Assembly: GCA_900545035.1 (NCBI GenBank)
Contig: UQXM01000056.1
Location: 1 to 10,750, forward strand
Origin: an uncultured Fusobacterium sp.
GTDB taxonomy: Bacteria; Fusobacteriota; Fusobacteriia; Fusobacteriales; Fusobacteriaceae
Reading direction: 5' to 3'
Length of the DNA: 10,750 nucleotides
The notes under the pieces were generated by a model. It did not search any database and was not told the origin of the DNA. It saw nothing but the letters and a program-made list of their open reading frames with translations. The translations under genes and the position numbers were made by a program. Every line of letters starts with the position of its first letter. Position 1 is the stretch's first letter. Shown in pieces: positions 1-6,766 of the stretch.

Positions 1-192
1 ATTAAAATAAAATATATTTTGCTCTATAACAGAAAAAATAAATTTAAAAATATACAAAAATATTTTTAAAAGTTCATTTTTCAGTATAAAATAATAATTT
101 TAGGGATTGCGGATATTCTCTTTATGTATTATTCTTTTAATATAAAGATAAAATAATTTTCATAAAAAGCAAAATAATTTAGGAGGCAGACT
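1..192. other. AT-rich upstream region of the transporter operon
   Basis: This stretch is almost entirely A and T and has no gene. No convincing -35/-10 pair can be chosen, because TATAAA-like hexamers occur many times (for example 85-90 and 141-146) without a good partner. Three dyads of the AAAAT...ATTTT kind occur at 87-102, 150-160 and 171-180; the last two form an imperfect tandem repeat about 20-21 bp apart. The promoter of the downstream operon must lie here or further left. AGGAGG at 181-186 is the ribosome site of the gene at 193. Confidence 0.5.
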
Positions 193-1215
193 ATGAAAAA
201 GAGAATTTTGGCAATGCTTAGTTTAGTGGTTGCAATATTGTTTACAGGCTGCGGAGGAGAAAAAGAGGAAGCCAAAGCAGAAACAAAAGGAGCGGGAAAT
301 CTTACAGTATATTGTCCTCATCCTCTTGAATTTATAAATCCTCTGATTAACGAATTTGAAACTCAGACAGGAATTTCAGTTGAAGTTATAGCAGCAGGTA
401 CAGGAGAACTTATGAAGAGAGTGGAATCTGAAAAAGATAATCCTCTGGCAGATGTTCTTTGGGGAGGAACAATCACAACAGTTGACCCTATAAAAGATTA
501 TTTTATGCCGTACACTTCACCGAATGAAGAAGCATTTTACGATGCTTATAAAAATGTTGAAGGAAATATGACAAGATTTACAGCTGTGCCAAGTGTTATT
601 ATGATAAACACAAATCTTATCGGAGATATTAAAATAGAAGGATATGAAGATGTTTTAAATCCTGCATTGAAAGGAAAAATTGCGTTTTCTGATCCTGCAA
701 AATCTTCTTCATCTTTTGAGCATTTAGTAAATATGCTTTATGCAATGGGAAACGGCGACCCTGAAAAAGGTTGGGGATATGTTGAAAAATTAATGGAAAA
801 TTTAAACTACACACTTCTTTCAGGTTCATCAGCAGTGTATAAAGGTGTGGCAGACGGAGAATATACAGTTGGACTTACTTTTGAAGAGGGAGCAGTAAAA
901 TATGTAAACTCAGGAGGTCCTGTAAAAGTTGTATACATGGAAGAGGGAGTAATTGTTAAACCTGACGGTGTTTATATTATCAAAAATTGTCAAAATGAAG
1001 AAAATGCTAAAAAATTCGTAGATTTTATAACAGGAAAAGAAGCTCAGTCAATGATTTCTGCACAGCTTAACAGAAGAAGCATAAGAAAAGATGTTGAGCC
1101 CGGAAAAGGACTTAAAAAACTTGAAGATATCAATGTTATAGAAGATGATATCAGTGTAGTAAAAGCTAAAAAAGCTGAATGGCTTGATAAATTTAAAGAT
1201 ATCTATACTAAATAG
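193..1215 (+). CDS. Lipoprotein solute-binding protein of a ferric/Afu-type ABC transporter
   Basis: This is the extracytoplasmic binding protein that delivers substrate to the permease encoded downstream. Residues 1-19 are a lipoprotein signal peptide (KKR followed by a hydrophobic run) ending in the lipobox LFTGC, so Cys20 should be lipidated after cleavage. A charged linker (about 21-35) follows, then a type 2 periplasmic-binding fold of the FbpA/AfuA/PotD-like class (about 36-335), with YCPHP near 40-44, GTGEL and WGG. The length of 340 aa is normal. In FbpA the ferric ion is held by two adjacent tyrosines in the C-terminal lobe; the corresponding stretch here reads LTFEEGA (E231, E232) with no tyrosine pair. 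Iron is therefore doubtful, and sugar phosphate (as known for AfuA) or phosphonate are alternatives. The start is fixed by AGGAGG at 181-186. A strong hairpin follows the stop codon. Confidence 0.88.
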   Translation: MKKRILAMLSLVVAILFTGCGGEKEEAKAETKGAGNLTVYCPHPLEFINPLINEFETQTGISVEVIAAGTGELMKRVESEKDNPLADVLWGGTITTVDPIKDYFMPYTSPNEEAFYDAYKNVEGNMTRFTAVPSVIMINTNLIGDIKIEGYEDVLNPALKGKIAFSDPAKSSSSFEHLVNMLYAMGNGDPEKGWGYVEKLMENLNYTLLSGSSAVYKGVADGEYTVGLTFEEGAVKYVNSGGPVKVVYMEEGVIVKPDGVYIIKNCQNEENAKKFVDFITGKEAQSMISAQLNRRSIRKDVEPGKGLKKLEDINVIEDDISVVKAKKAEWLDKFKDIYTK

Positions 1216-1242
1216 TTTTACAAGTTAATAATTAATATCATT

Positions 1243-1275
1243 GAATATCCACAACTGTTTCTGTTGTGGATATTC
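1243..1275 (+). promoter_or_regulatory. Perfect 13-bp intercistronic hairpin
   Basis: The arms GAATATCCACAAC (1243-1255) and GTTGTGGATATTC (1263-1275) are exact reverse complements with a 7-base loop. The hairpin lies between the binding-protein and ATPase genes. It is followed by TTAAATAC rather than a T-run, so it is not a typical rho-independent terminator. The likely role is stabilising the 3' end of the binding-protein message, or partial termination, so that more binding protein than ATPase and permease is made. That role is inference from the usual behaviour of such operons. Confidence 0.7.
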
Positions 1276-1314
1276 TTAAATACAGAGAAATAAATTTTGA
1301 AAAAGAGGTGCAAA

Positions 1315-2436
1315 ATGAGTGTAGCTATAAATGTAAAGAATGTTATAAAAAAGTTTGGAAATAATGTAATAATTCCGGGAATGTCTGTAAATATTAAAAA
1401 CGGAGAATTTTTTACTCTTCTTGGACCGTCAGGATGTGGAAAGACAACTCTTCTTAGAATGATAGCGGGATTTAACAGTATAGAGGGAGGAGAGATATTT
1501 TTTGATGACAAAGTAATAAACGATATGCCGGCACATAAAAGAAATATCGGAATGGTTTTCCAAAATTATGCAATTTTTCCGCATATGACAGTGAGAGAGA
1601 ATGTTGAGTATGGATTGAAACTCAGAAAAATTCCAAAAAATGAAATGAAAGAAAAAGTTGATGATATTCTTGATGTGGTAAAAATTGCCGAATATCAGGA
1701 AAGACTTCCTGAAAGACTTTCAGGAGGACAACAGCAGAGAGTTGCTCTTGCAAGAGCCATTGTGATACATCCAAGTGTGCTTTTAATGGACGAGCCTCTT
1801 TCAAATCTTGATGCAAAATTAAGACTTGAAATGCGTTCAGCTATAAGAGATATTCAGAAAAAAGTCGGAATAACAACAGTATATGTTACACATGACCAAG
1901 AGGAAGCTCTGGCAATTTCTGACAGAATAGCTGTAATAAATAAAGGAACTATTCAGCAGCTTGGAAAACCTCACGATATTTATGCCAGACCGTCAAATCA
2001 GTTTGTGGCAACATTCATAGGATATTCAAATCTTTTTAAAGGGAAAATAGAAATAAAGGGAAATGATAAATTTGCTGTTTTCAGAAACGGATATAAAGTT
2101 ATTATGAATAATATTTGTGACGAGGCTGAAAACGGACAAGAAATAATTATTGCAGTTCGTCCGGAAGAATTTTCTGTGGCAGATGAGGGAATAAAAGTAA
2201 AAGTAAAAACAAGTACATTTTTGGGAAAATATAATAATTATGAAATTACAGCCGGAGATGATGAAATTGTTCCTGATATGCCTCCGTTGGGATTTTCTCA
2301 GGATATAGGACATTCTGCAAAAATTTATAATGCAGGGGATGAGCTTATATTGAAACCTAACCAAGAAAAAATAAATATCTTTACGGAAGATGGAGCAAAA
2401 AGTCTGATAAAGGGAGTTGAGGTGTATGCTGGTTAA
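1315..2436 (+). CDS. ABC transporter ATP-binding protein, FbpC/PotA-like
   Basis: This is the cytoplasmic ATPase that powers uptake through the permease of the next gene. All nucleotide-binding motifs are intact: Walker A GPSGCGKT (37-44), Q-loop Gln83, signature LSGGQ (135-139), Walker B LLMDEP with D159/E160, and the switch His193. Residues from about 235 onward form the C-terminal TOBE-like beta domain (IIIAVRPEEF) usual in the FbpC, PotA and CysA class of importers. The length of 373 aa is typical. I chose ATG 1315, not the in-frame TTG at 1297, because AGAGGTG (1304-1310) sits just upstream of the ATG and would be inside the gene if TTG were used. It lies 99 bp after the binding-protein gene, with the hairpin in between, and overlaps the permease gene by 11 bp. 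Sequence alone does not give the substrate. Confidence 0.93.
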   Translation: MSVAINVKNVIKKFGNNVIIPGMSVNIKNGEFFTLLGPSGCGKTTLLRMIAGFNSIEGGEIFFDDKVINDMPAHKRNIGMVFQNYAIFPHMTVRENVEYGLKLRKIPKNEMKEKVDDILDVVKIAEYQERLPERLSGGQQQRVALARAIVIHPSVLLMDEPLSNLDAKLRLEMRSAIRDIQKKVGITTVYVTHDQEEALAISDRIAVINKGTIQQLGKPHDIYARPSNQFVATFIGYSNLFKGKIEIKGNDKFAVFRNGYKVIMNNICDEAENGQEIIIAVRPEEFSVADEGIKVKVKTSTFLGKYNNYEITAGDDEIVPDMPPLGFSQDIGHSAKIYNAGDELILKPNQEKINIFTEDGAKSLIKGVEVYAG

Positions 2437-4081
2437 AAAAATAAAATGGGATTTCTGGACAGCAGTAACTCTTGTGATAGCTCTTATATTTGCACTGTTT
2501 TTAATATATCCTTTATTTTCTCTCTTTTTGAGCAGTTTCAGAGACCCTGAAACAAATGTTTGGAGTCTGACAAACTTTGCAAGATTTTTCAGCAGAAAAT
2601 ATTATTATCAAGGGCTTATTCACAGTTTTCAGGTAACTGCATGCACAACAGTTTTGGCTGTGGCAATCGGTGTGCCTATTGCATATTTTATGACATCATA
2701 TAAAGTAAAACTGAAAGGACTTATTGAAGTTCTGATAATTATATCAATGCTTTCTCCTCCGTTTATCGGTGCTTATTCATGGGTGCTTTTGTGTGGAAGA
2801 AGCGGAGTTGTAACAGAATTTTTCAGAGATGTTCTGGGAATAAGACTTCCTACAATTTATGGATTTACAGGAATACTTTTGGTATTCACTCTGAAACTTT
2901 ATCCCTTCATTTATCTGTATGTTTCGGGAGCACTGAAAAAAATAGATGTTTCTTTGAGTGAAGCAGCAGAAAGTCTGGGATGCAGTACAGTGAAAAAAGT
3001 CTGTACAATTATAATGCCTCTTATAATGCCGACACTTTTATCAGGAGCTCTGCTTGTGTTTATGAATGCTATGGCAGATTTTGGTACTCCAATGCTTATC
3101 GGAGAGGGATACAATGTTATGCCTGTTCTTATTTATTCGGAATTTGTGGGTGAAATGGGCGGAAGTGCAAACTTTGCAGCGGCAATGGCGACAATTCTTG
3201 TTCTTATAACAATAGTTCTTTTTATGGGACAGAAATATATTGTTAATAAAAAATCATTTGTTATGAGTTCAATAAGACCTATTCAGCCAAAAGAACTGAA
3301 AGGAATAAAAGGAATATTGATGCACACATTCATTTATTTTGTTGTATTTTTATCTATTATTCCGCAGATAACTGTAATTTATACATCTTTCTTGAAAACA
3401 AGAGGTTCTATGTTCGTGAGAGAATTTTCTTTTGAAAGTTATGAAAGAGTATTTTCAAGAATGGGAAATGCGATAATAAATACTTATGTTTATGGATTCA
3501 CAGCTATTGTTATTATAATTATTATGGGAATGTTTATTGCTTATATTTCTACAAGAAAGAAAAATATTTTAACAGCTGTAATTGACACAATGACAATGTT
3601 TCCGTATATTATTCCCGGTTCTGTAATAGGTATTACTCTTCTTCTCGCTTTCAACAGCAGACCTATACTTCTTAGCGGAACAGCGGCAATACTTGTGATA
3701 TCTTTTGTAATAAGAAGAATGCCTTACACTCTTCGTTCATCGGCGGCAATTTTGTATCAGATAAGTCCGAGCCTTGAAGAAGCTTCCATAAGTCTGGGAT
3801 GTTCGCCTGTAAAAACTTTCTTTAAAATTACAGCTATGATGATGCTTCCCGGAGTTTTGTCAGGAGCAATACTTAGCTGGATAACAGTTATAAATGAATT
3901 GAGTTCATCTGTAATTTTGTATACAGGAGTAACAAGAACAATGTCGGTTTCAATTTATACAGAGGTAATAAGAGCAAGTTACGGAACAGCAGCAGCTCTT
4001 TCCACAATACTGACAGCAACAACAATAATTTCTCTTTTGATTTTCTTCAAAGTAACGGGAGGAAAAGATGTCAATATATAA
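2426..4081 (+). CDS. Fused two-domain ABC permease, FbpB/AfuB-like
   Basis: This integral membrane protein carries both transmembrane halves of the importer in one 551-aa chain, as in FbpB-type permeases. Each half has about six hydrophobic helices and ends with a cytoplasmic EAA loop that docks on the ATPase. The first is at about 179 (EAAESLGCS, followed by IMPLIMPTLLSGALL) and the second at about 452 (EASISLGCS, followed by MMMLPGVLSGAIL). The two loops are clearly related, showing the internal duplication. ATG 2426 is preferred over TTG 2417, with AGGGAG at 2411-2416 nine bases upstream; a second purine-rich run, GAGGTG, lies too close to serve. The 11-bp overlap with the ATPase gene implies translational coupling. 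The end of the gene contains the ribosome site and start of a 16-codon ORF that leads toward the sensor kinase. Confidence 0.92.
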   Translation: MLVKKIKWDFWTAVTLVIALIFALFLIYPLFSLFLSSFRDPETNVWSLTNFARFFSRKYYYQGLIHSFQVTACTTVLAVAIGVPIAYFMTSYKVKLKGLIEVLIIISMLSPPFIGAYSWVLLCGRSGVVTEFFRDVLGIRLPTIYGFTGILLVFTLKLYPFIYLYVSGALKKIDVSLSEAAESLGCSTVKKVCTIIMPLIMPTLLSGALLVFMNAMADFGTPMLIGEGYNVMPVLIYSEFVGEMGGSANFAAAMATILVLITIVLFMGQKYIVNKKSFVMSSIRPIQPKELKGIKGILMHTFIYFVVFLSIIPQITVIYTSFLKTRGSMFVREFSFESYERVFSRMGNAIINTYVYGFTAIVIIIIMGMFIAYISTRKKNILTAVIDTMTMFPYIIPGSVIGITLLLAFNSRPILLSGTAAILVISFVIRRMPYTLRSSAAILYQISPSLEEASISLGCSPVKTFFKITAMMMLPGVLSGAILSWITVINELSSSVILYTGVTRTMSVSIYTEVIRASYGTAAALSTILTATTIISLLIFFKVTGGKDVNI

Positions 4082-4118
4082 TGAAATAAAAATATTGGCA
4101 CAAAGTGAAATTAAATGA
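4068..4118 (+). CDS. Possible 16-aa leader peptide before the sensor kinase
   Basis: An ATG at 4068 is preceded at an ideal distance by GGGAGGA (4057-4063) and opens a short frame encoding MSIYNEIKILAQSEIK, ending in TGA at 4116-4118. It starts inside the last codons of the permease gene in another frame. The ribosome site is stronger than the one in front of the kinase gene, and no other start in reach uses it. It may be a real small peptide, a leader that couples permease and kinase translation, or the remnant of an older kinase start that has drifted out of frame. There is no homology evidence for the peptide. Confidence 0.3.
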   Translation: MSIYNEIKILAQSEIK

Positions 4119-4164
4119 TAAAATAAAATTGAATATAAATCACAGCAAAGGGGAACGGGTATCT

Positions 4165-5871
4165 ATGAAAGAAAGAAAATTCCAAAGCTTTAAAGAACAG
4201 CTTAGAAAAATTCTGATTTTATATATGCTCGTTCCCATTATATTTTTTGCTTTGACAAGCTGCGGAGTAATATATTTTTTAGAATACAAAGCAATAAAAG
4301 ACGATAATATTCAAAATACAAAAATTCTTGCAAAAAATCTTGATGAAACGATAAGAGGATATTTTGATGAGGTGGAAAAAATATCTTCTGACAGAGATGT
4401 AGTAGATGCAGTTATAACAGGAAAAGCAGACAGCAGAGTTTATCAGAAAATATATAATTCTATAAATTCCATGAAAGTTGAAGGTAATTTTGTGATATAT
4501 GATAAAAATCTTCATACTGTTATGTCAAGTGCCAAATTTATAGGAAGCACAAATGGATACAGTTGGGGACTTTTTAACAGAATGATAGGTTATCCGGGAG
4601 GAATAGTTTTAAAAATAAATAAACTCTATTTTCAGGACGAAACAACCGGTGTTTTTTCTGTTGGTAAAGCTATAAGATATAATAATGAGATTGTCGGATT
4701 TGCAGTTTATAATATTTTGGACAGAAGTCTGCGGGAGCTGATAGGAAAAAGCGGATCTTTTAATGTGGCAATAACGGACAAATATGGAAATACTGTTGTA
4801 ACCACAAACGAAAATTTCAAAGACAGATTTGGAAAAATTAAAAAAAGTCTGCGGAAGGCAGAGGGATATTCTGTAATAAATAATGAAAAATATTTTGTGA
4901 ATAAAAAAGAGATATATTATTCAAACATAATTTTATACACTCTTTCAAGTGTGGAATATATAGTGGATAGTTTTATAGACAGAATATTTTATATGCTTTT
5001 ATTTTTTCTGATGATTTTTATTTCAATGTATTTTACAGCAAAAATAATAGCAGAGAAAAAAACGAAAGTTATCGGAGATATTGTGAAAGCTATTGAAAAT
5101 GTAAAAACAGGAAATTTGGATACAAGACTTTCTGTTGATACAAACGATGAATTTAAAATTATTGCAGATTCATATAATCAAATGCTTGTAAATATAAAAA
5201 AATTGATTGAAATAAATAAAGAGGAAGCAAGGCACAGTACAGTGTTGGAAATAAAGCAGCTGGAGAGCCAGTTTAATCCGCATTTTCTTTTTAATACTTT
5301 GGAAATGTTAAGATACACAATAAAATCAGATATTTCTATGGCAAATAAGATAATAATAAATATTTCATCTCTTTTGAGATTCAGTATAGAAAATAAATCT
5401 TCAGAAGTTCCGTTAAAGATAGACATGATATATACAAAAAATTATCTGGATATTCAAAAATACAGATTTGGAGAAAATTTTGATTATGAAATAAGAACAG
5501 AAAAAAATCTTGAAAATTTTTTTATACCAAAGCTTATTATTCAGCCGATTATTGAAAATGCAATAAAACACGGATATACCCAGACAGAAAAAATGATAAT
5601 TTATATAAGAGTGAAAAAAGTAAAAAACAGTTTGGTTATTATAGTGTATAATAACGGCAGAGGAATGAAAAAAGAAATTTTAAATGAAATAAGAGAAAGG
5701 CTGAAAAAAGACAGCTTAGAAATAAAAAATCATATAGGAATTTACAATATTTTCAGGCGTATTCAGCTGATGTATGGGAAAAAATACGGGCTTAAAATTT
5801 TAAGCAGAGAGAAGAGAGGAACAGTTGTAAGAGTATTTCTTCCTCTGAAAAACGGAGATGAAAGTTTATGA
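4165..5871 (+). CDS. Sensor histidine kinase, YesM/LytS type
   Basis: This membrane kinase should sense an extracellular signal and phosphorylate the regulator encoded next. Layout of the 568-aa product: first membrane helix about 14-37, extracytoplasmic sensing region about 38-274 that looks like a Cache-type fold, second helix about 275-297, HAMP linker about 300-352, then the His_kinase domain. The phosphorylated His373 lies in NPHFLFN, the N-box Asn465 in IIENAIKHG, and the last ATP motif is around 523-536 (GIYNIFRRIQLMYG). The G1 box reads NNGRGM (496-501) where many kinases have an aspartate first. ATG 4165 is preferred, with AAAGGGG upstream at 4147-4153; GTG 4105 is in frame but has no ribosome site and would add 20 polar residues before the membrane helix. 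It overlaps the regulator gene by ATGA. Its position after the transporter suggests it senses the transported compound or the loaded binding protein. Confidence 0.92.
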   Translation: MKERKFQSFKEQLRKILILYMLVPIIFFALTSCGVIYFLEYKAIKDDNIQNTKILAKNLDETIRGYFDEVEKISSDRDVVDAVITGKADSRVYQKIYNSINSMKVEGNFVIYDKNLHTVMSSAKFIGSTNGYSWGLFNRMIGYPGGIVLKINKLYFQDETTGVFSVGKAIRYNNEIVGFAVYNILDRSLRELIGKSGSFNVAITDKYGNTVVTTNENFKDRFGKIKKSLRKAEGYSVINNEKYFVNKKEIYYSNIILYTLSSVEYIVDSFIDRIFYMLLFFLMIFISMYFTAKIIAEKKTKVIGDIVKAIENVKTGNLDTRLSVDTNDEFKIIADSYNQMLVNIKKLIEINKEEARHSTVLEIKQLESQFNPHFLFNTLEMLRYTIKSDISMANKIIINISSLLRFSIENKSSEVPLKIDMIYTKNYLDIQKYRFGENFDYEIRTEKNLENFFIPKLIIQPIIENAIKHGYTQTEKMIIYIRVKKVKNSLVIIVYNNGRGMKKEILNEIRERLKKDSLEIKNHIGIYNIFRRIQLMYGKKYGLKILSREKRGTVVRVFLPLKNGDESL

Positions 5872-6662
5872 TAAAAGTGCTTGTAGTGGAAGATGAAGAT
5901 ATTATAAGAAGAGGACTTATAGGAACAATCGACTGGCTTTCGGCAGACTGTACAGTAGTAGGAGAAGCAGTAAATGGAAAAGACGGGCTTGAAAAAATCG
6001 AAAAATATCAGCCGGATTTGGTAATAACAGATATAAGAATGCCCGTTATGGATGGACTTGAGATGTTAAGACAGGCACAGGAAAAAAATTTTATTTTTGA
6101 AAAAATTATTCTTACAAGCTACGGAGAATTTGAATATGCTCAAGAGGGAATAAAATTGGGTGTGATAGATTATATTTTAAAACCGATAGATGAAGATATT
6201 TTTTATGAAGCTCTGAAAAAAGCAAAAGAGAAAATAAAAAGATTGGAAACTTTGGAAACTGTAAAAGATGCAGCGGAAAATGAGGACAGCACAGAATTTT
6301 TTAATCCAAAAATATATTTGGGAAAAGACAAAAACAGATATGTGGAAAAAACTGTTGAAAAAATAATATCTTCTTATGCAGAGAAACTGAATATAAAAGA
6401 TATTGCCGAAGAACTTGGAGTAAGTACAAGTTATCTGAGCCGAAAATTTAAAGATGTTACAGGGGAAACTTTTCTTGATGTGCTGAACAAATACAGAATA
6501 CAAAAATCAATAAAACTTTTGGGAACACAAGAGTATAAAATATATGAAATTTCTGAAAAGGTAGGTTTTACAGACTACAAACATTTCTGCAATGTGTTTA
6601 AAAAATATCTTCATACAGCACCGGGAGATTTTGCCAAAAAAAATGTGATTGTATTAAAATAA
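5868..6662 (+). CDS. Response regulator, REC-AraC (YesN type)
   Basis: This cytoplasmic transcription factor is the partner of the preceding kinase. The receiver domain (1-120) has the acidic pocket E8/D9, phospho-acceptor Asp55 in ITDIRMP, Thr83 in ILTSYGEFEYA and Lys105 in LKPID. A charged linker (about 120-155) leads to a C-terminal AraC-type DNA-binding domain with two helix-turn-helix units, about 175-199 (IKDIAEELGVSTSYLSRKF) and about 224-257 (ISEKVGFTDYKHFCNVFKKY, then the usual P-x-x-F end). The 264-aa length is short for YesN proteins, which often have a longer linker. The start ATG overlaps the kinase stop codon, so the two are translationally coupled. The likely target is the transporter promoter, where AT-rich repeats are seen; that target is inference. 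Confidence 0.94.
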   Translation: MIKVLVVEDEDIIRRGLIGTIDWLSADCTVVGEAVNGKDGLEKIEKYQPDLVITDIRMPVMDGLEMLRQAQEKNFIFEKIILTSYGEFEYAQEGIKLGVIDYILKPIDEDIFYEALKKAKEKIKRLETLETVKDAAENEDSTEFFNPKIYLGKDKNRYVEKTVEKIISSYAEKLNIKDIAEELGVSTSYLSRKFKDVTGETFLDVLNKYRIQKSIKLLGTQEYKIYEISEKVGFTDYKHFCNVFKKYLHTAPGDFAKKNVIVLK

Positions 6663-6705
6663 ACAGAAATATATATTTTATATATCAGAGGATATAAAAA
6701 GTATA

Positions 6706-6735
6706 TTGTACAAAAAGGCGAAATTATTCTATAAA
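6706..6735 (+). promoter_or_regulatory. Candidate promoter for lysA-dapF
   Basis: TTGTAC (6706-6711) and TATAAA (6730-6735) are separated by 18 bp, about 30 bp before the lysA start. The -35 match is only partial, and TTGTACAA (6706-6713) is itself a palindrome. No other promoter is evident in the 104-bp gap, and there is no room for a lysine riboswitch. Confidence 0.4.
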
Positions 6736-6766
6736 TAAAGAAATATTTTTATAAAGGGTGATAGTG

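Noticed and set aside
87..161. Fur box upstream of the ferric-type transporter
   Set aside because: AT-rich dyads are present, but none fits the GATAAT-type repeat of a Fur box; the match is no better than background.
2417..4081. Permease as two genes fused by an error
   Set aside because: A single chain with two permease halves and two EAA loops is the normal form in FbpB-type transporters.
4105..4164. N-terminal extension of the kinase from GTG 4105
   Set aside because: There is no ribosome site before GTG 4105, and the 20 added residues are polar and precede a normal N-terminus for this family.
6669..6685. AT-only inverted repeat ATATATA-TTT-TATATAT after the response regulator gene as a terminator
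   Set aside because: The stem has no G-C pair and no T-run follows, so it is not a credible rho-independent terminator in this AT-rich background.
6663..6766. Lysine riboswitch (L-box) in front of lysA
   Set aside because: The whole gap is 104 bp and the probable leader is about 30 bases, far too short for the lysine aptamer, and no L-box core is seen.
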